From contig JAJQJQ010000046.1 in the NCBI GenBank assembly GCA_028622995.1, positions 1,798,001 through 1,862,000 of the forward strand: DNA of 64,000 nt, written 5' to 3'. Position numbers and translations under genes: made by a program. Shown here one piece after another: positions 46,501 to 59,274 of the stretch. Position 1 is the first letter of the stretch. The number at the start of each line of letters is the position of its first letter. The notes under the pieces are model-generated. The model did no database searches, was not told where the DNA came from, and saw only the letters and a list, made by a program, of their open reading frames with translations. Source of the stretch: Panagrolaimus kolymaensis. Taxonomy: Eukaryota; Nematoda; Chromadorea; Rhabditida; Panagrolaimidae.

Positions 46501-49500
46501 TTAACCTTCTCGCTATAGTTTTTTGCATTTTTTTTTCCTTCGGCTTGTTTCTTCTGCGCTTGCTTCTTTGCATTCTCATTTTGAGTCTTCTCAAAATGCA
46601 AGCCAAGCAAGCGAGCTAGCCTTCCACCACATCATTTTTAATTAATCTTGTCGCAGCTTTTTTAATGCAACAAAAATAAAAGAAAAAAGTGGCAAAAAAA
46701 GGAGAGTAGTATAAAAATATTTTTTTTGTTTGAAATGAAAACTAATGAATTCGAATTCGAGAAAATGCGAATGGAATATAAGTGTAAAAAATTTGAACGA
46801 AGACAGGCACGACGAAGAAGCTAAAACAAAACAAAAAAAAAGACAGGGAAAACATAAAATAAAAAAAGGTTTCACATTCCTTCCGTTCATTCGTTTCTCA
46901 ATTTCTCGAAATGGTTTCATTCATTATTGTTGGTCAAAGAAATTAATGGTTACAAGAAAAATTTAAAGAAAAATGCAAGCAAGCAAGAAAGAGTAATAAG
47001 TTTTTTCCGGTTTAATTCGAGAACGAACGGAGTTCATTAAGGCTAATGAAAAATGGAAAAAAATTACGAATGATGGCTGCTAGGTTTGAAGAAGAAATTA
47101 TTATTGTATATTCGATAATTAATTAAGAAAAAAATAAAAGGAAGTATGGAGGAAAAGCATAAACAGGAAATCATTTTTATTGAATGACTGTGTTTAGTAT
47201 TTTTTATAAACTGAAGAAGAAAAATGAAACAGTTCAGAATTACAAAAACTAAACTAAAAAAATATTCGAATTTTATAAAAAATTAAATTTTAGAAAATAT
47301 CCTTGATTCCTATAGGTTTACATATTTTAAAGATAAAATATTTGTGTCATGAATGATTTTTTCAGAAAAATTAAGATAATATTCAATTTTTCCGTGGCAA
47401 AACCACCTTTTTTAACTCTTTAAAATTATGGAATTTATTATTCCAGAAAACTGTAAATAAAAGAATAAAAGATATTATTAAGAAATTGAACCGATAAAAC
47501 ACGCTAATTTTTTAAAAATTTCTTTTCCAAAATAAAAAAAAGGACAACAAAAACACCTGTTCGAAAACCCTTAATTAAAATGATCTGTTTTTTTTATTTT
47601 TTATTTTTACAGAAATAAGTTCTGATTTTTCTAAAACGAACAACGAAAACAAAAATTACTATTTTTTATAAATATTTTTATATTTTTTCTTTTTCTTATT
47701 TTTAAAAAAGGATATAAACAACGTATCCATCCATATCTTATTCCATGAAAATAAAATTTTTTTTTCGTTTTCATTAACTAAAGTCCAAAATGAAAAATGA
47801 AAAAAATGAAAATTTTTCCATGGTTGCCCTGGTTACTTTAAGCTTAGAAGAGTAGAGTATCTTCACAAAAATAAAAAATTAAGAAAACTAAAGAACAAAT
47901 TTTTTCGTTATTTATTTTTTTTAATAATGAAAAATAAAGAAAAAAAGTGTTGGATGAAAAATGGATATTCGTGCCGCCAAAACTAAAAATACGTAAAAAG
48001 CGATACAATTAAAAATGGATTTTCTGTTTAATAATTTTTTCGTTTTCATAAAAATATTAGAAAAAAATTACCATTCAGTAAACTTTGATCTCGAAGAAAA
48101 AAGAAAAAAATTTTGGATTTGTCCCACAAATAAAATTTATTTATTTAAAAATTGAAGGATTAAACTTACAGAAAGCATAGTATCACCAAAAATTGAACCA
48201 TTTTTAGTTGCACTTTTTCGTTCAGTTTTTAATTCTTGATGTGTGCTATATTGACAAAATATAGTTCTACCTCGAATTGCCATGGGACATGCTTGGGCTA
48301 CATTTACTATCGTTTGAGCTCCAGCATCGTCTTCATATTCAACAAAGGCCTGAAGAAAAAAACATAACAAAAATACTATTACCTAATTTTATAGTTTTAC
48401 AATTTTCAGGAAAAAGTTAAGATAAAAAAAATTTGCTCGAGAACAGGCCTCTTCCTTCGGCCCGTCCAGCCCGGCCCGAACATTTTCAGCATAATAAAAA
48501 AAAACCAAAGGGGATACCAAGGCAAAAAAAATAGGGCCCGCGGGCCGGCCCAGGGCCGGGCCGGGCCCATTTTGGACGGGCCGAGGCCTAGCCGGGCCTG
48601 ACATGGACGGGCCGAGGCCGGGCCGGGCCGGCAAAACCCGGCCCGTGGAAGAGGCCTGCTCGAGAATCAAAAGAATTTTAGAGCCAAATTTTTTTCTGAG
48701 GAATATAAATTTTGGCTTGAAACAACAACAACTTACTTGATTTTTGCCTTTTAACATTAAATAATTAACTAATTTTCCAAATGGCATACAAAAATGCACC
48801 AATTCCAATTCAGTCATATCAGATGGAATATTTCTTAAATGAACGACTCTGGAATGAGGCGGATTTGAAGCGGATAAAAAATTTTCATTGGTTGTTGTTG
48901 GAATTCCAATATTTCCATTGACGCCGCCGTTTAAACAATTATTACCAAGATTTCCATTGGTTGTTGCTAATCCGAAATGAAGAAAATCTGATGTGGAAGT
49001 GGATGGAATTGTGGTGGTTAAAGAACCCATAGAAAAATTACTTGCAGCTACAGCGGCTGCTGCAGCAGCTCGTAAACCCGCGGCTGTAGCTTGCTGGGCA
49101 GCGACCACTGCGGCAGCCGTGGCAGTAGTTTGTGGATAACATGATGAAATTAATGAGGTATCAAGTTTAGCCTATAAAAAAGTTTTTAAAGTTTTTCGGG
49201 GCACAATTAAACCCAAAATGAAAAATATGCAAATTTTCAAATGCAGAAAATTTTTAAAACTAAAAAAAACTAACCTTTTTCGGTTCAGAATCTGCTCCCA
49301 TCGACGAAGTTAAATCGGGTCGAGCATTAAATGCGGAAGCTACTAATAATGTATTGGTGCCACCATTTGGATGAGCCGAAGCAATAGGGCCACCAGCACT
49401 TCTCTGAAGAAAAAATAAAAATAAAAACAGATTCAAAATAATATTTTAATTAATCTTTGACTTTTTAGAATAAAAAAAGTAAAAATAATGGTCGTTTATT

Positions 49501-52500
49501 TATTTTTTTCTCTAGGATTTCATAATAAAAAAAATTATAACGTTTTAGAAATTCTATTTTTTCGGTTCACTGATAGATTTAATTACCTTTGGCATATGGA
49601 AGCTTAAATTCCAAAATTAATAACTATAATAATTAATTAAAGCTTTTTTTCTCGACTTATTGTTTCACTTCAAGGCTCTTTTAAATAATTCCACCACCTT
49701 TTACAATAATAAAAAAATATATAAGATTTAGAATTCACTGCAACATTTGAATTGAAAATTGTATGAAAAAAAGCGAATCTTTCGTTTTATTCTTTTTTTG
49801 GGACTAAAAAAGATTGGATGAATAAAGATTTTTTTGTTTGGTTTTTAGTTAATCTTTTAAAAATACATATCTGTAAAATACAATAAACGCATGTTTTTTT
49901 TTGTTCGGTAAAATAAATACAAAAGAAAACCGATCAAAAAAAGAAAGAAAAAAAATAGGTTCGCGAGAAAAAGTAAAAAAAAAAAGTGACCATTGAAAGT
50001 CAAAAAAAAAAATTTTGGACTAAAAAAGGGAGTAAAAGAAAAATGAGAAAGGTGCTAGCTTTGCTATTTTCTATTTTTTGCAAAAAAAAAGTTGAAATTG
50101 AAAGGCTTCAAGTGGATGAAAATAAATTCTTTGAAGGAAAGAGATTCATAAAAAAATAAAAAAATATTGAAAAGAAAAAAAAGGTGGAATTTTTTAATCT
50201 TTATTTTTGCAAAGAACAAAAAACACGAAAGCTTTTTTTCAAGAAAAAAGGTTGAAGAAAAAAATAAGGAATAGCAAAAATTTATCACGCTTTATATTTT
50301 CTAATTTCAATAATTTTGGAATAGTTACGGAATTAAGTAAAAAAAATTTTTTGCGGGAGTTAGTAGAATTAATAAAAGAAATTTAGATATTCTAATTTTC
50401 GGAGAACGAAAACTTTTTGGAGATGGAACTAACTTTTCAAGTAAATTTTTTTGGTCATTTAAAAAACTTTAAAAATAAAGAACCTTAGTTGCAGCAATCC
50501 AGTTAATAATATTTGTAATGCGTAAAATACCTATTTTTTTTAATGAAATACATAAATTAAAATTTTGGCTACAAATACAAAAAAAGAAGTTTAAAAAAAG
50601 CTAAAACCAATCAAAAAATATTTTACTCTTTAAAACACTTTTTTTTATACTTTTTTCTTTACCGACTTTATGTAGTTAGTTGTTCAACGCAATAATAAAA
50701 AAAGAAGTACAACAAAAATCCTTTTCGTTATAACATATATATTTTTACTTTGACTTTCTTTCCTCCTCCCATTTTTTTTTATTCAGTTTTATTCACTCAA
50801 GTCGTTTCAATCGCCCTTAAAAATTTTTTTTATAAACCCTTTACGTTGCGTTGCGCGGTTTTTTACATTTTTCTCATCGACGACGACAATAACGACAACG
50901 ACGACGACCAATAACCCATCATCCATCGATGGGCGACGATGATGATCCGCCGCCGCCGCCGCTAGGTTGTTGATTTTTGGCTTGCGTGTGTCGTCGGTAA
51001 AGAAAAAAAATCGAATATAAAATAAAATTTTTCTTTGTTTGAATTGGTTTTTGCATTTTTGCGGAAGCTGCTACCTTTGCTTTTGGAATTTTTATTTTTG
51101 CTTTATGTATGGCGAGCAAATAATAAAGCTTTTGTGGCTAAAAATAAGGTAAAACGCAAAAGTTAATTTTTTGAAAACAAAAAAAAAGAGAAAATAGAAA
51201 AATTGAGAAATTAATTTTACAAACTTTCTTAAAAAATTGGAAACTAAAACAACCAAAAAATTTATAAAGTTTTTTTTGTAATTTTAAAAGAAATTTTGTT
51301 AGAAAAAAACCGCCGATGGCAAAGACCAAACAATTTTGTGAATGATTCAACAACAAAATGTAAAAAAAATGCGGGGAGGCAAAAAAATTTCAAGAAAAAA
51401 AAATGAGCAATCATTATTTTTTTTCCATCAAAAACTTTTCAAATAAATAATAAAAAATATTACTCAGAGAATTACAGCATTTTTTCCTCGAAAAAAATAA
51501 AATTAAACAACAGTATTCTTTGTTTTTAGTTTTTTTAATGGAAAAAATTCTCTCCGAAAAAAGGCAAAAAATTATTAACAACGAAAAAAATTTTATTTAC
51601 CAAAAAACAAAAATTTTATTTAATTTTTTATTATTATTTTTTAATAAAATTTACGGAAAAAACTAAATAAAAAATTCAGTAATATAAAATTCGAGAAAGT
51701 TTGAAATAACTAAATTTTTTTTATGAGGATAAAAATCACCTGCTAAGAAAGCGGCGACATTAATAAAAAAAGCAATCCAAAATAATTGATTACTGTTACT
51801 TTTTTATTTATTATTAGAAAAACTAATAAATAAAATTTGTCAACAAGCTTCGTTTATGACATTTTTTTATTTATTTTTCAAATCAGAAACTCTCAACAAT
51901 TTATTGTTTGTTTTCAAAATATCTTTAAATAAGGTAATTAATAATTTTTTTTAAAAGGCAGGTGAAATAAATATGTATGACAAATTTAATGCCTAAATTT
52001 AGAAATCTGTCATTACAATAAACTCTTTTTCAAAGACTATTTTTAACTGTCATTTGCATTCATAAAAGTTCAAAATAAGCGAAAAAAATATCCATAAAAA
52101 AAAATAAGAGTACATTTAAAAAGTGAAGCAAGAAAAAAACAATATTGCAGAAAATTATGAGCCTAAAGAAATTGGAATAAATAAATAAAAAATACAGTAG
52201 AAATTTCAAGCTAACGAAAAGGAAAGAAAAAACTTTTTTTAACGTTCCATAATTTTAAATTTATTTTAAAATAAAAGTAAAAATTTTGTTGTGGTTTCTC
52301 ACAAACAAACAAAAAACGAAGCTTTTAACTGTTCCACACTTTCACCAGGTGTTATTCACCGCCAACAACTTGTTCAACAACCTTTTTTTCAACACCATTA
52401 AATAAAAAACCTTCAAAGCTTCTTTGAAGAAAAAAAATTTATGTTTTTTTAACTCTTGAAACCCAAAGAAAAAAAAAATGGAACAGAACAGCAATGACAA

Positions 52501-53409
52501 TAACAACTTCATTTTTTTCCTTTATTTTCATCAACGACTCCGACAACGAGCAACAAGAAACTAACTACCTTTCACCAACCAAATATATATTAAAAAAAAG
52601 CAGGCGATGACAAAAATACGAAAATAATATTATTTTGTAAGTCCGTGTCAGCTTAGGTTTTTCTTTCTTCCATTCTTTTACAGCCTATTTTTTTTTTCTT
52701 CTCACTTGCGCAGCAGCCAATGGACTTACTAACTAACTTACTTACTTACTTTGCTTCACCTCCGTTGAGGCTTACACCTTTCTTACTTTTTACTTACCTA
52801 CTTTTTTTTTATTTTTTTTAACAAAGAAAAAGTTTATCTAGTTTTTGTCAGTCAGTAAGCAAGCAGTCAGTTACTAACTACCATTACTTTTTGCTGCTGC
52901 GCATTTTAACCTTTTTTCATTTCATTTAATTTTATTTTTTTATTATTTGTTGTTCATTTTTAAAACGAATGAATGTAAGCTTTTTTTTTGTTGTTAAAAA
53001 TTCAAGGTGAGGGTTTAGAAGTATGTAAAAAAAATTGAGTAAATAAACGAAAAACGTAGTTCAAAAAGAAAATATAAAAGTTTATATTTATTTTTCCTTC
53101 AAATTTGTGAAGTAATAGTATCAAACAAAAAAAGTGATAAACAGTTTTTTCCATTTACAATATTTTCTTATTTCTGTATTACTAGTTTTAACACAAAAAA
53201 CAGAAATTTGATTTAAAAGGACCTTGAAGCGAAATTAACATAATTTTGTTAATAAAAAAAATTTAATACTTATTTCTTTGCCTTTGATTATTTATTTCTA
53301 TCATTTTTTAAAATAACAAAAAAGAAAAACTCACTTTGATACCAAATCTTCGAATAGCATCATAAATTTCAGCTGCACCAGTTTGTGAAGCGCCCAAAAT
53401 GGCTGTCAT
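31527..53409 (-). CDS. ptb-1: Polypyrimidine-tract-binding protein (PTB/hnRNP I), four RRMs
   Basis: Eleven minus-strand exons: 53409-53335, 49403-49275, 49171-48737, 48349-48170, 34999-34708, 34573-34184, 34031-33826, 33216-33183, 32377-32285, 32214-31920 and 31665-31527. All are in phase and code 755 residues. RRM1 (about 176-251) has [11 protein letters not shown] and MLKGKNQ|AFVEYE. RRM2 (about 334-410) has [20 protein letters not shown] and [14 protein letters not shown]3 (about 559-640) has VLVSNLNEQ and [23 protein letters not shown]4 (about 676-752) has [24 protein letters not shown] and [11 protein letters not shown]. The junction positions match vertebrate PTBs. Linkers are long and rich in Ala, Gln, His and Asn. 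PTB binds CU-rich RNA in the nucleus and represses exons. Introns reach 13.2 kb. The 25-residue first exon is the least certain: it is phased and has an ATG and a good donor, but has no family match. Confidence 0.93.
33183..33216 (-). other. ptb-1: 34-nt exon of the PTB gene (candidate autoregulatory exon)
   Basis: The exon codes [11 protein letters not shown] plus one base, directly before GVYGDVQRV of RRM3. It is bounded by CCTTTTTCAG and GTACGT. Its length, phase and protein position equal the 34-nt exon of vertebrate PTBP1 (exon 11) and PTBP2 (exon 10). Skipping joins NEQ to GGG TAT ATG GAG ATG TGC AAC GGG TGA, so a stop follows eight codons. A CTCTCT lies about 19-24 nt upstream of the exon (33235-33240), and TTTCTTT and GCTTCTTTTTTTCC tracts lie downstream. 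All are typical PTB-binding sequences. Confidence 0.8.
35234..35821 (-). CDS. ptb-1: Alternative first coding exon of the PTB gene (isoform without RRM1)
   Basis: The frame opens with an ATG at 35821 and runs 196 codons to a donor ATG|GTTAGC, phase 0. It joins the RRM2 exon (34999) in frame, giving a predicted 678-residue isoform that lacks RRM1. Composition matches the linkers of the main gene: Ser/Thr-rich start, an Ala-Gln repeat around residues 90-105, a Gln run and an Asn run near the end. It cannot follow the RRM1 exon in frame, because that exon ends in phase 0 and no phase-0 acceptor exists in this frame between the upstream TGA and the ATG. Low-complexity coding, clear codon periodicity and an intergenic-like region upstream (35.95-36.9 kb) support an internal promoter. 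An unseen connecting exon in the 12-kb intron is the alternative. Confidence 0.6.
35960..48169. other. Giant PTB intron (part), AT-rich with microsatellites
   Basis: About 12 kb with no supported exon. It is rich in homopolymer A/T runs and simple repeats such as GAGAGA tracts, a TA run at 43305-43320 and CGTCGTCGT/GACGAC near 44065 and 44280. Many open frames of 60-145 codons occur on both strands in the same places and consist of Lys/Phe-rich peptides, which I read as chance frames in A/T runs. Regulatory elements or an upstream promoter for the alternative first exon may lie in 35.9-37 kb. Confidence 0.5.
45274..45348. repeat. Inverted repeat in PTB intron
   Basis: TTAATTTTAGTTTCTTTATT at 45274 pairs with its near-perfect complement ending at 45348, with arms of about 25-28 nt, one short bulge and a loop of about 20 nt. 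It is AT-rich, so chance and small-element origins are both possible. Confidence 0.5.
48444..48658. mobile_element. GC-rich hAT-type MITE in the PTB RRM1 intron
   Basis: A 215-bp element between two exact copies of the 8-bp target site CTCGAGAA (48436-48443 and 48659-48666). The ends are CAGGCCTCTTCC and its exact complement GGAAGAGGCCTG, and the inner part continues as imperfect inverted repeats of GGCCCG/CGGGCC units. Internal sequence is extremely GC-rich (GGGCCGGGCCGGGC-like runs) in an AT-rich gene. An 8-bp duplication and CAG termini are typical of hAT elements. There is no coding capacity. It lies in the intron that splits RRM1, between exons ending at 48737 and starting at 48349, and leaves both splice sites intact. 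Confidence 0.9.
49404..53334. other. Intron of the PTB gene
   Basis: A 3.9-kb AT-rich intron between the first and second coding exons. Near 50880-50965 lie CGA/GAC trinucleotide runs and a CCG run that read as a Gly-Ser stretch on the minus strand, but without splice sites. Cis-regulatory or alternative first exons could be present; I see no proof. Confidence 0.45.
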
Positions 53410-56400
53410 CGCTTTTTTACTTTTTTCTTTAAAAGTTTTTTGTTTGTAAAAAGTAAAGTTGTTTACCCCAAAAAAATATTAATAAATTTCTTTATTTCTT
53501 TCCAAGTATGAGAAAATCGGTAATAAGTAAGTAATGAATTTTAAAACGGCTGCCAATGCTGCAGAGTTAGTTTTAACACATTTAAAATTAATTTTTTCTG
53601 AAAAATAAATTAATTCTTTCTCAAAAAGTTTTTTTTCGAAAGAACACGAAGAAAATTTTTTCGTGGTAAATAAGTTTGAAAAAAAGCGAGTTATGAATTT
53701 TCACGCACGGAAATGCATAAACAACAAAATTGTTGTTGAAACAAAATAGAGGATAAGTTTTTTTCTCAAAGTTGAGTGGTATATTTGTTACAAAAGTATG
53801 TAAGTAACAATAATATGTATTGCTTGCAAGAAGTAGGTACTTCAAAGTTAGTATATAATAGAGAGATACTTGAAAAAAAATATATGAGGAGGTGGAGTTG
53901 CAGGAAACAGAAAATGAAAGAGATGTGTTTTAGCAAGTTTTTCTGGAGAACAAAAAATATACCTATCAATTTTTAAACAAATAATTGCATGAATAAAATT
54001 TACAGGAAAATTATGGAACCTTTGAAATTGATTAACAAATTATCCAAACAGTAAATTTCCTAGAAATTCAAATTTCTGGGAAAAAATCAACAAAATTAAT
54101 CCCAGAACATATTATTAATTAAATATTTGAAAATCGAAAAAAGCATTCTTAGGAATTTCAAAAACATAATTCTTGTTGCATTTTGTAGCAGAACGGAAAT
54201 TTCGAATTACTAATCTTTTATGTTTCTTTTCAAATCGATAAACTGCCGCTTATTATTATTTAAAATTAAATCTTGCTTGAATTTCTTTCACTTCTATTTT
54301 TTGTTGGCTTCTTTTTCTATAGAAAAACATTGATTTTTTCATAAAAGTATTATTTTTTAGTGCTTCTTTTTTACCCGGTCACATAACCTTTTAAAAAACG
54401 GATGTTATAAAACAGCAAAACAAAAAGTTATGAAACCAGCTCTAAGACAAACATGTAAATAAATAACCCAAACTTTTCGCTCCGCTATTTTGTTGCAAAA
54501 AATTTTTTTTGTGTTAACTTTTTCATTTTTCTTCCATTTTTCTTTTCTTCCGCAACAAAAAGAAAAACTTATGACATTTAAACCTCAAACAAAAATTAAA
54601 TAAATTTGGTTGCCAGCCCGAATCGAAAAAAAAGAGTCACTTTCTTACTTCTTATTTTCTTTTTCCCATAAAAGGCAATAGAGAAAGAAAAAAACAACCT
54701 GTTTTCATTTTAGGAGTGTACTTTTTTCTCTCAGAAAAAAATAGGAGGGAAAGGAAGAAGACGAATTGAAATTTGAAGCAATTACTTACAACAACAACAA
54801 AATAAAGGAATTTGTAATCACAGCTGGAAAAAAATTGAGGACAAGTGGTTGGTTGGCTGGGACACGTTTTTATTTTAGAGGTTGAAAGAAAAAATCAAAG
54901 AAAGAAAGTGATGGAAGAAGAAATGAAAATTGTGGTCAAATAAAAAATAAAATTGCAAGTTTTTTGAATCGATTATGAAAATGTTCAAGTTCAATGGTAA
55001 ATGAAGGATAACATAAATAATAATAAAATAGATTTTGACGCGAGAAAGAAAAAAGTATCTCGCGACAAAAATTTAAAATTCATATCTTTAAAAAAATTTA
55101 ATAACATAGGAATAAGAAATTTTGGTGTTGAAACAAATCAAAAAAATTCTTCGTTATAAAACATAAAACTATCTCTCGATCAAGATCGGAAGTAATCTAT
55201 TTGAGCAAAAAATTGTTAAAATTTAATTACTCTCTCATCACTTGCATTTAAAAAAAAGACTTGAAGCAATTTATTAATTATTTAAAAAATTACTAATTTC
55301 CAGCATTTCAATTTCCATATAAAAATTTCAAAATTAAAAAATATCAACAAAAAAAGTATACAGTTAAAAAAAATTTCTGAAAACAAATTTGTAATTTAGA
55401 ATGGAAAAAAAATAAATTGTTTTTTCGATTTTTATTTTTGATGATAGAAGAATTGAGTCACGCCAAAATGGGTCCTAGACAACAACGACAACGAGCAAGA
55501 CAATTGTTAACGCGGCGACAACCACAAGAAAAAAGAAAAAAAAGTTCTCAAAGCACCAAAAAAAGATTTTTTGCAATTGAATCAAAATCAAAAAAAAAAT
55601 AAAGAATGCGCAATAGAGAACGATAAAAAATGAGAGGGAAAAAAATAAATAACGTTGATGATTCGTAAATAAAGGAGGCCTTTTTTTGTACGTTCAAATC
55701 ACGGAATCGAGAAAAAAAATGAAATGAAATGAATGGGACCTCCTTGAATTTTTTTATGAACACTAAAAAAACTTTTTATTGAGCAAACTGATCGAAAAAA
55801 AAAATTGTATACATAAACGTTTTTTTCTTTGGTTTTGAAAAAGTAAAGAGAAAAAGAAAAACAGCTATAATCAGAGAATATGGTTTTCGGGATAACTAAA
55901 AAGGCGTAATTTATTTATTTTTTTTGTTTAAAAAACAAAATTTAAACCCAAAAGAAACTTAAAGAAAATATCTTTGAAAATAAATATTCAAATTTTGCTG
56001 TCAAAAAGCTCAATAATAAAGTATTTGAAAAATACCATATAAAAAAAGTGAACATGGAAAAAATATTATTAAAAATGCAAAGGTAAAATAATAAAATAAT
56101 AAACCAAGCTTGAAGTATGTTTTGTTTTGCAAAGAAACGAACGAATATACAGGCGAATTGGAAAATTTAATTAACTTTCAAGCTTTATTAAAAACTTAAA
56201 ACAAATTCTTTTTTTTAATTTAACACCTGTAAAAATATTGCGGGTATATTTCATACATAAAAAAATGACAATTTGAAATTAAAATACATAAAAAGCTGCT
56301 TTTGGCTATCGAAAAAAGGCTGCTACAGTATTTTTAAAATAAATCTTAGATAAAAAAAAGAGAATTTTTTTGCAAATAAATTCCAAAAAAAAAAGTTGCA

Positions 56401-59015
56401 GAAAAGAAAAGTTTTTATAAATTATAATCAAGAAAAAAAAAGATGAGATTAAATAAACTATCTTTTAAAAAAGTATAGAGAAGAAAAGTGCATAAAACAT
56501 GTGATCAGAAGACACAGAGAAATAGAGGGAGAGTCCTAATTTATGTCGTCGGATGTATGTATTTTTGGATGTACATAAGTAAACGATTGAACCGGTTCAC
56601 TTACTTTATTTTTTTTTTTTGCATACACTTTTTTTGTTGTTGTTAAATCCTGAAATATGGAGTTGCAAAGCATCTCACGCTTTTTTGCTTTTATGGGTTT
56701 GCGTTTTTTTATGGTTCGTTTTTGGCGGGCATCCAGAAAGAAAAAATGATAATTAAATTATTTTTTTTGATCGCGAGAAAAAAAAGAAAAGAGAAGAGTT
56801 CAATTAAAGATTTTTCTTTTGCAAAAAAAATAAAATAAAAAAGATTTTGTGGATGACTATAAATAAACTGGAAAAAAATGTAAAGGCTTGAGATTTTTTT
56901 CAGGATACCCAATAGAAAGTTTTGAGTTAAAATATGGAAAATTTTTTTCACAAAGACATCCTCACAATTTTTAGCTAGAAGTCCCTAAGTTATGTTATTT
57001 TTGTAGAAAACGATCTCTATTTATAAATAATAAATGTTAAAGGTTGCCAAAAAAAATAATTAAGATTCTACGAAAAAACTTTGTTTAATAAAAAAATAAA
57101 TACATATGATTCATGAAATTCCCATGATAAATAAATAAAATAAAAACACAAAAAGTAAACTTTTAAGAAAATGAAAGTATTTTTAAAAAAACTCAATAAA
57201 AGTATATTAATTTTAATATTCAAAGCTTAATTTATCGCGACAAAAAAAAAACTAACACTTCAAAAAGAAAGAAAAAAAAACTTTAAAACAAACTTTGTAT
57301 TTTATTTTTTTATTTCACCTTTCTCACATTTTTTTTTCTCTTTTTTGATGGAAAGAAAGAAGGGTGTGATATTTAAAAGACTATAAAAATAAAATAAAAT
57401 AAAAAAAATTCCCTCATTGACGTTATAAAAAAATATGAAGGGAAAAAATGATAACAACAAAAAAGAGCGAAAGCGTTCTCCTCAAAAAATAGGCTATCCA
57501 TTTTTAGTGTCTCTATCTTGCGCTTGCTTATATTTTTATTTTCTTCTTTCCACTCCTCTATCTTTATTTCTCTTAACTTAAAGCTTTAATCTTTAATTCA
57601 TTGAAATCAATAAAAAAAATATTATTTAAGAATCGAAGTAATCAAAAATTTTTTTTGAGGTCTCTCTATCACAAAAAATTGATCGTTTGAACTTTTATAA
57701 AATAATCATTTTCTTTTGCCGAAAATTAAATTAGCTAAACAAAGCAAAAATATAAATAAATAATAAATATTTAAAATTTCCCAGTGAGATTTCTAAGAAT
57801 AAAACAAAATTTTTATTATTAAAAAAGCACTTGCACTTTTAAAAAAATACATCAGATTTGAGGCTAGCAAAAAAAAAAGTTGACGTTATTACAAAACAAA
57901 AAAGTGTGTAAAAGGCGTTTCATTATCAGTAAAATCAAAGTAATCAAAGGACAAACAATAAAATTTAGGAAAACATTGAAAAAAAGAAAAAATGATTTTT
58001 GGTTAAAAAATGTTACCAAAAAATACTTCTAATTATTTATGTAAATTTTACCTTTTTTTGAAGCAAATAACAAATTTAAAAAAAGCTGAAACAATTCAAT
58101 ACTATTTTCGCTTTAAAAATAACTCTTCTAAAAAATAATAATTTGCGGCTGTCAAAAAAAAGTTTAACTAAAAAATATTGATTTTCTAACTTATTTTAAA
58201 ATAAAGTACAGATTTTCAGACATTTATGTATGTGTTTTTATTTTTGGCTTTAAAAGGTTGCATTTAAACAACAAACGCAAACACAAATAAATATATTATA
58301 AATAATACACACGCATTTCCACCCATCTCTTTCATCCTTCTCCTTCATGCCCTCTCTATTTTTTTTTCTTTTTTTTTTTCAATCCTATAATTACCTTTTC
58401 CTTCTTCCTTTAAACAACGACGACTAAAACCAGCCAAAACTAAACGTTTTTCATGTCATTTTTATTCTATTTTTTACTTTGTCACACACACCCTTCACTG
58501 TAAAAGTAAACGACTCTCTACTTTTTGGATTTCCATATTTGCCTTCTTTAAATTTTTGAGAAATGAAATGGATAATAGCTTTTTGGTGTATTTGCCGCCT
58601 TTCCATTTTTCACTTATTTTTTATTTTTATTTTTTGCGCAGACTCAGTTAGTTTAAAAACCTTTAAAGCATTTTAGCGTTTATGGGTGAAACTGAGAGGT
58701 TGGAGAGATTTTGAAAGGCTTCGAAAGCAGCAAAAATAATTAACTTAAATCGCAAAATAAAAAACCATGGCATAGAGGGCAAAAAAGAATATTAGGAAAG
58801 GTAAGAATTGAGTTGTAAAAAAATATACCCATAAAAACGTTAAAATAATATTTACTAAAAAGCTTAATTAACAAAAGTGAATACAGTACAACGGAAATCT
58901 CTAAAAACCAGAAAAAAATTATATAAAAACTTTGGCTCGATTGAATTAAACCAAAATGAAATAATGAAACAAAAAAATATACGTAATTTTTGGATATCAA
59001 GAACCGCGAGAGAGA
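53410..59015. other. AT-rich DNA upstream of the PTB gene
   Basis: 5.6 kb without a supported gene. It should include the PTB promoter. The 12-bp palindrome TGAACCGGTTCA at about 56587-56598 contains AACCGGTT, the consensus of Grainyhead factors. A basic, Gln/Arg-rich frame around 55440-55602 lacks splice or family support. Confidence 0.4.
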
Positions 59016-59274
59016 AAATGTATAAAGTGTATAAAATGTATAAAAATGTATAAAAATGTATAAAAATGTATAAAAATGTAGAAAAGTGTAGAAAATGTAG
59101 AAAAATATAGAAAAATATAGAAAAATGTAGAAAAATGTAGAAAAATGTAGAAAAATGTATAAAAGTGTAGAAAATGTTGAAAAATATAGAAAAATGTATA
59201 AAAATGTATAAAAATGTATAAAAATGTATAAAAATGTATAAAAATGTATAAAAATGTATAAAAATGTATAAAAG
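59016..59274. repeat. Minisatellite, 10-bp unit
   Basis: About 26 tandem copies of TGTATAAAAA with variants TGTAGAAAAA, TGTAGAAAAG and TATAGAAAAA. Variant units lie in the middle, and the last eight or so units are identical, suggesting recent expansion at the right end. Confidence 0.92.

Noticed and set aside
36900..47000. Many open frames of 60-145 codons on both strands
   Set aside because: They coincide on opposite strands, consist of Lys/Phe/Ser low-complexity peptides from A/T runs, have no splice support, and lie inside one PTB intron.
50919..51119. Minus-strand frame ending in a Gly/Ser run as a PTB exon
   Set aside because: No acceptor or donor in a matching phase; the Gly/Ser run comes from a CCG/ATC simple repeat.
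31527..53409. hnRNP L identity
   Set aside because: The RRM3 [16 protein letters not shown], the RRM4 [10 protein letters not shown] linker and the KGKNQ junction fit PTB rather than hnRNP L.
55417..55602. Basic Gln/Arg-rich frame as a gene
   Set aside because: It is single, short and low complexity, with no signal, domain or splice context; overlapping frames are equally open.
59016..59274. CRISPR-like array
   Set aside because: Units are contiguous 10-mers without spacers in a eukaryotic genome; it is a minisatellite.
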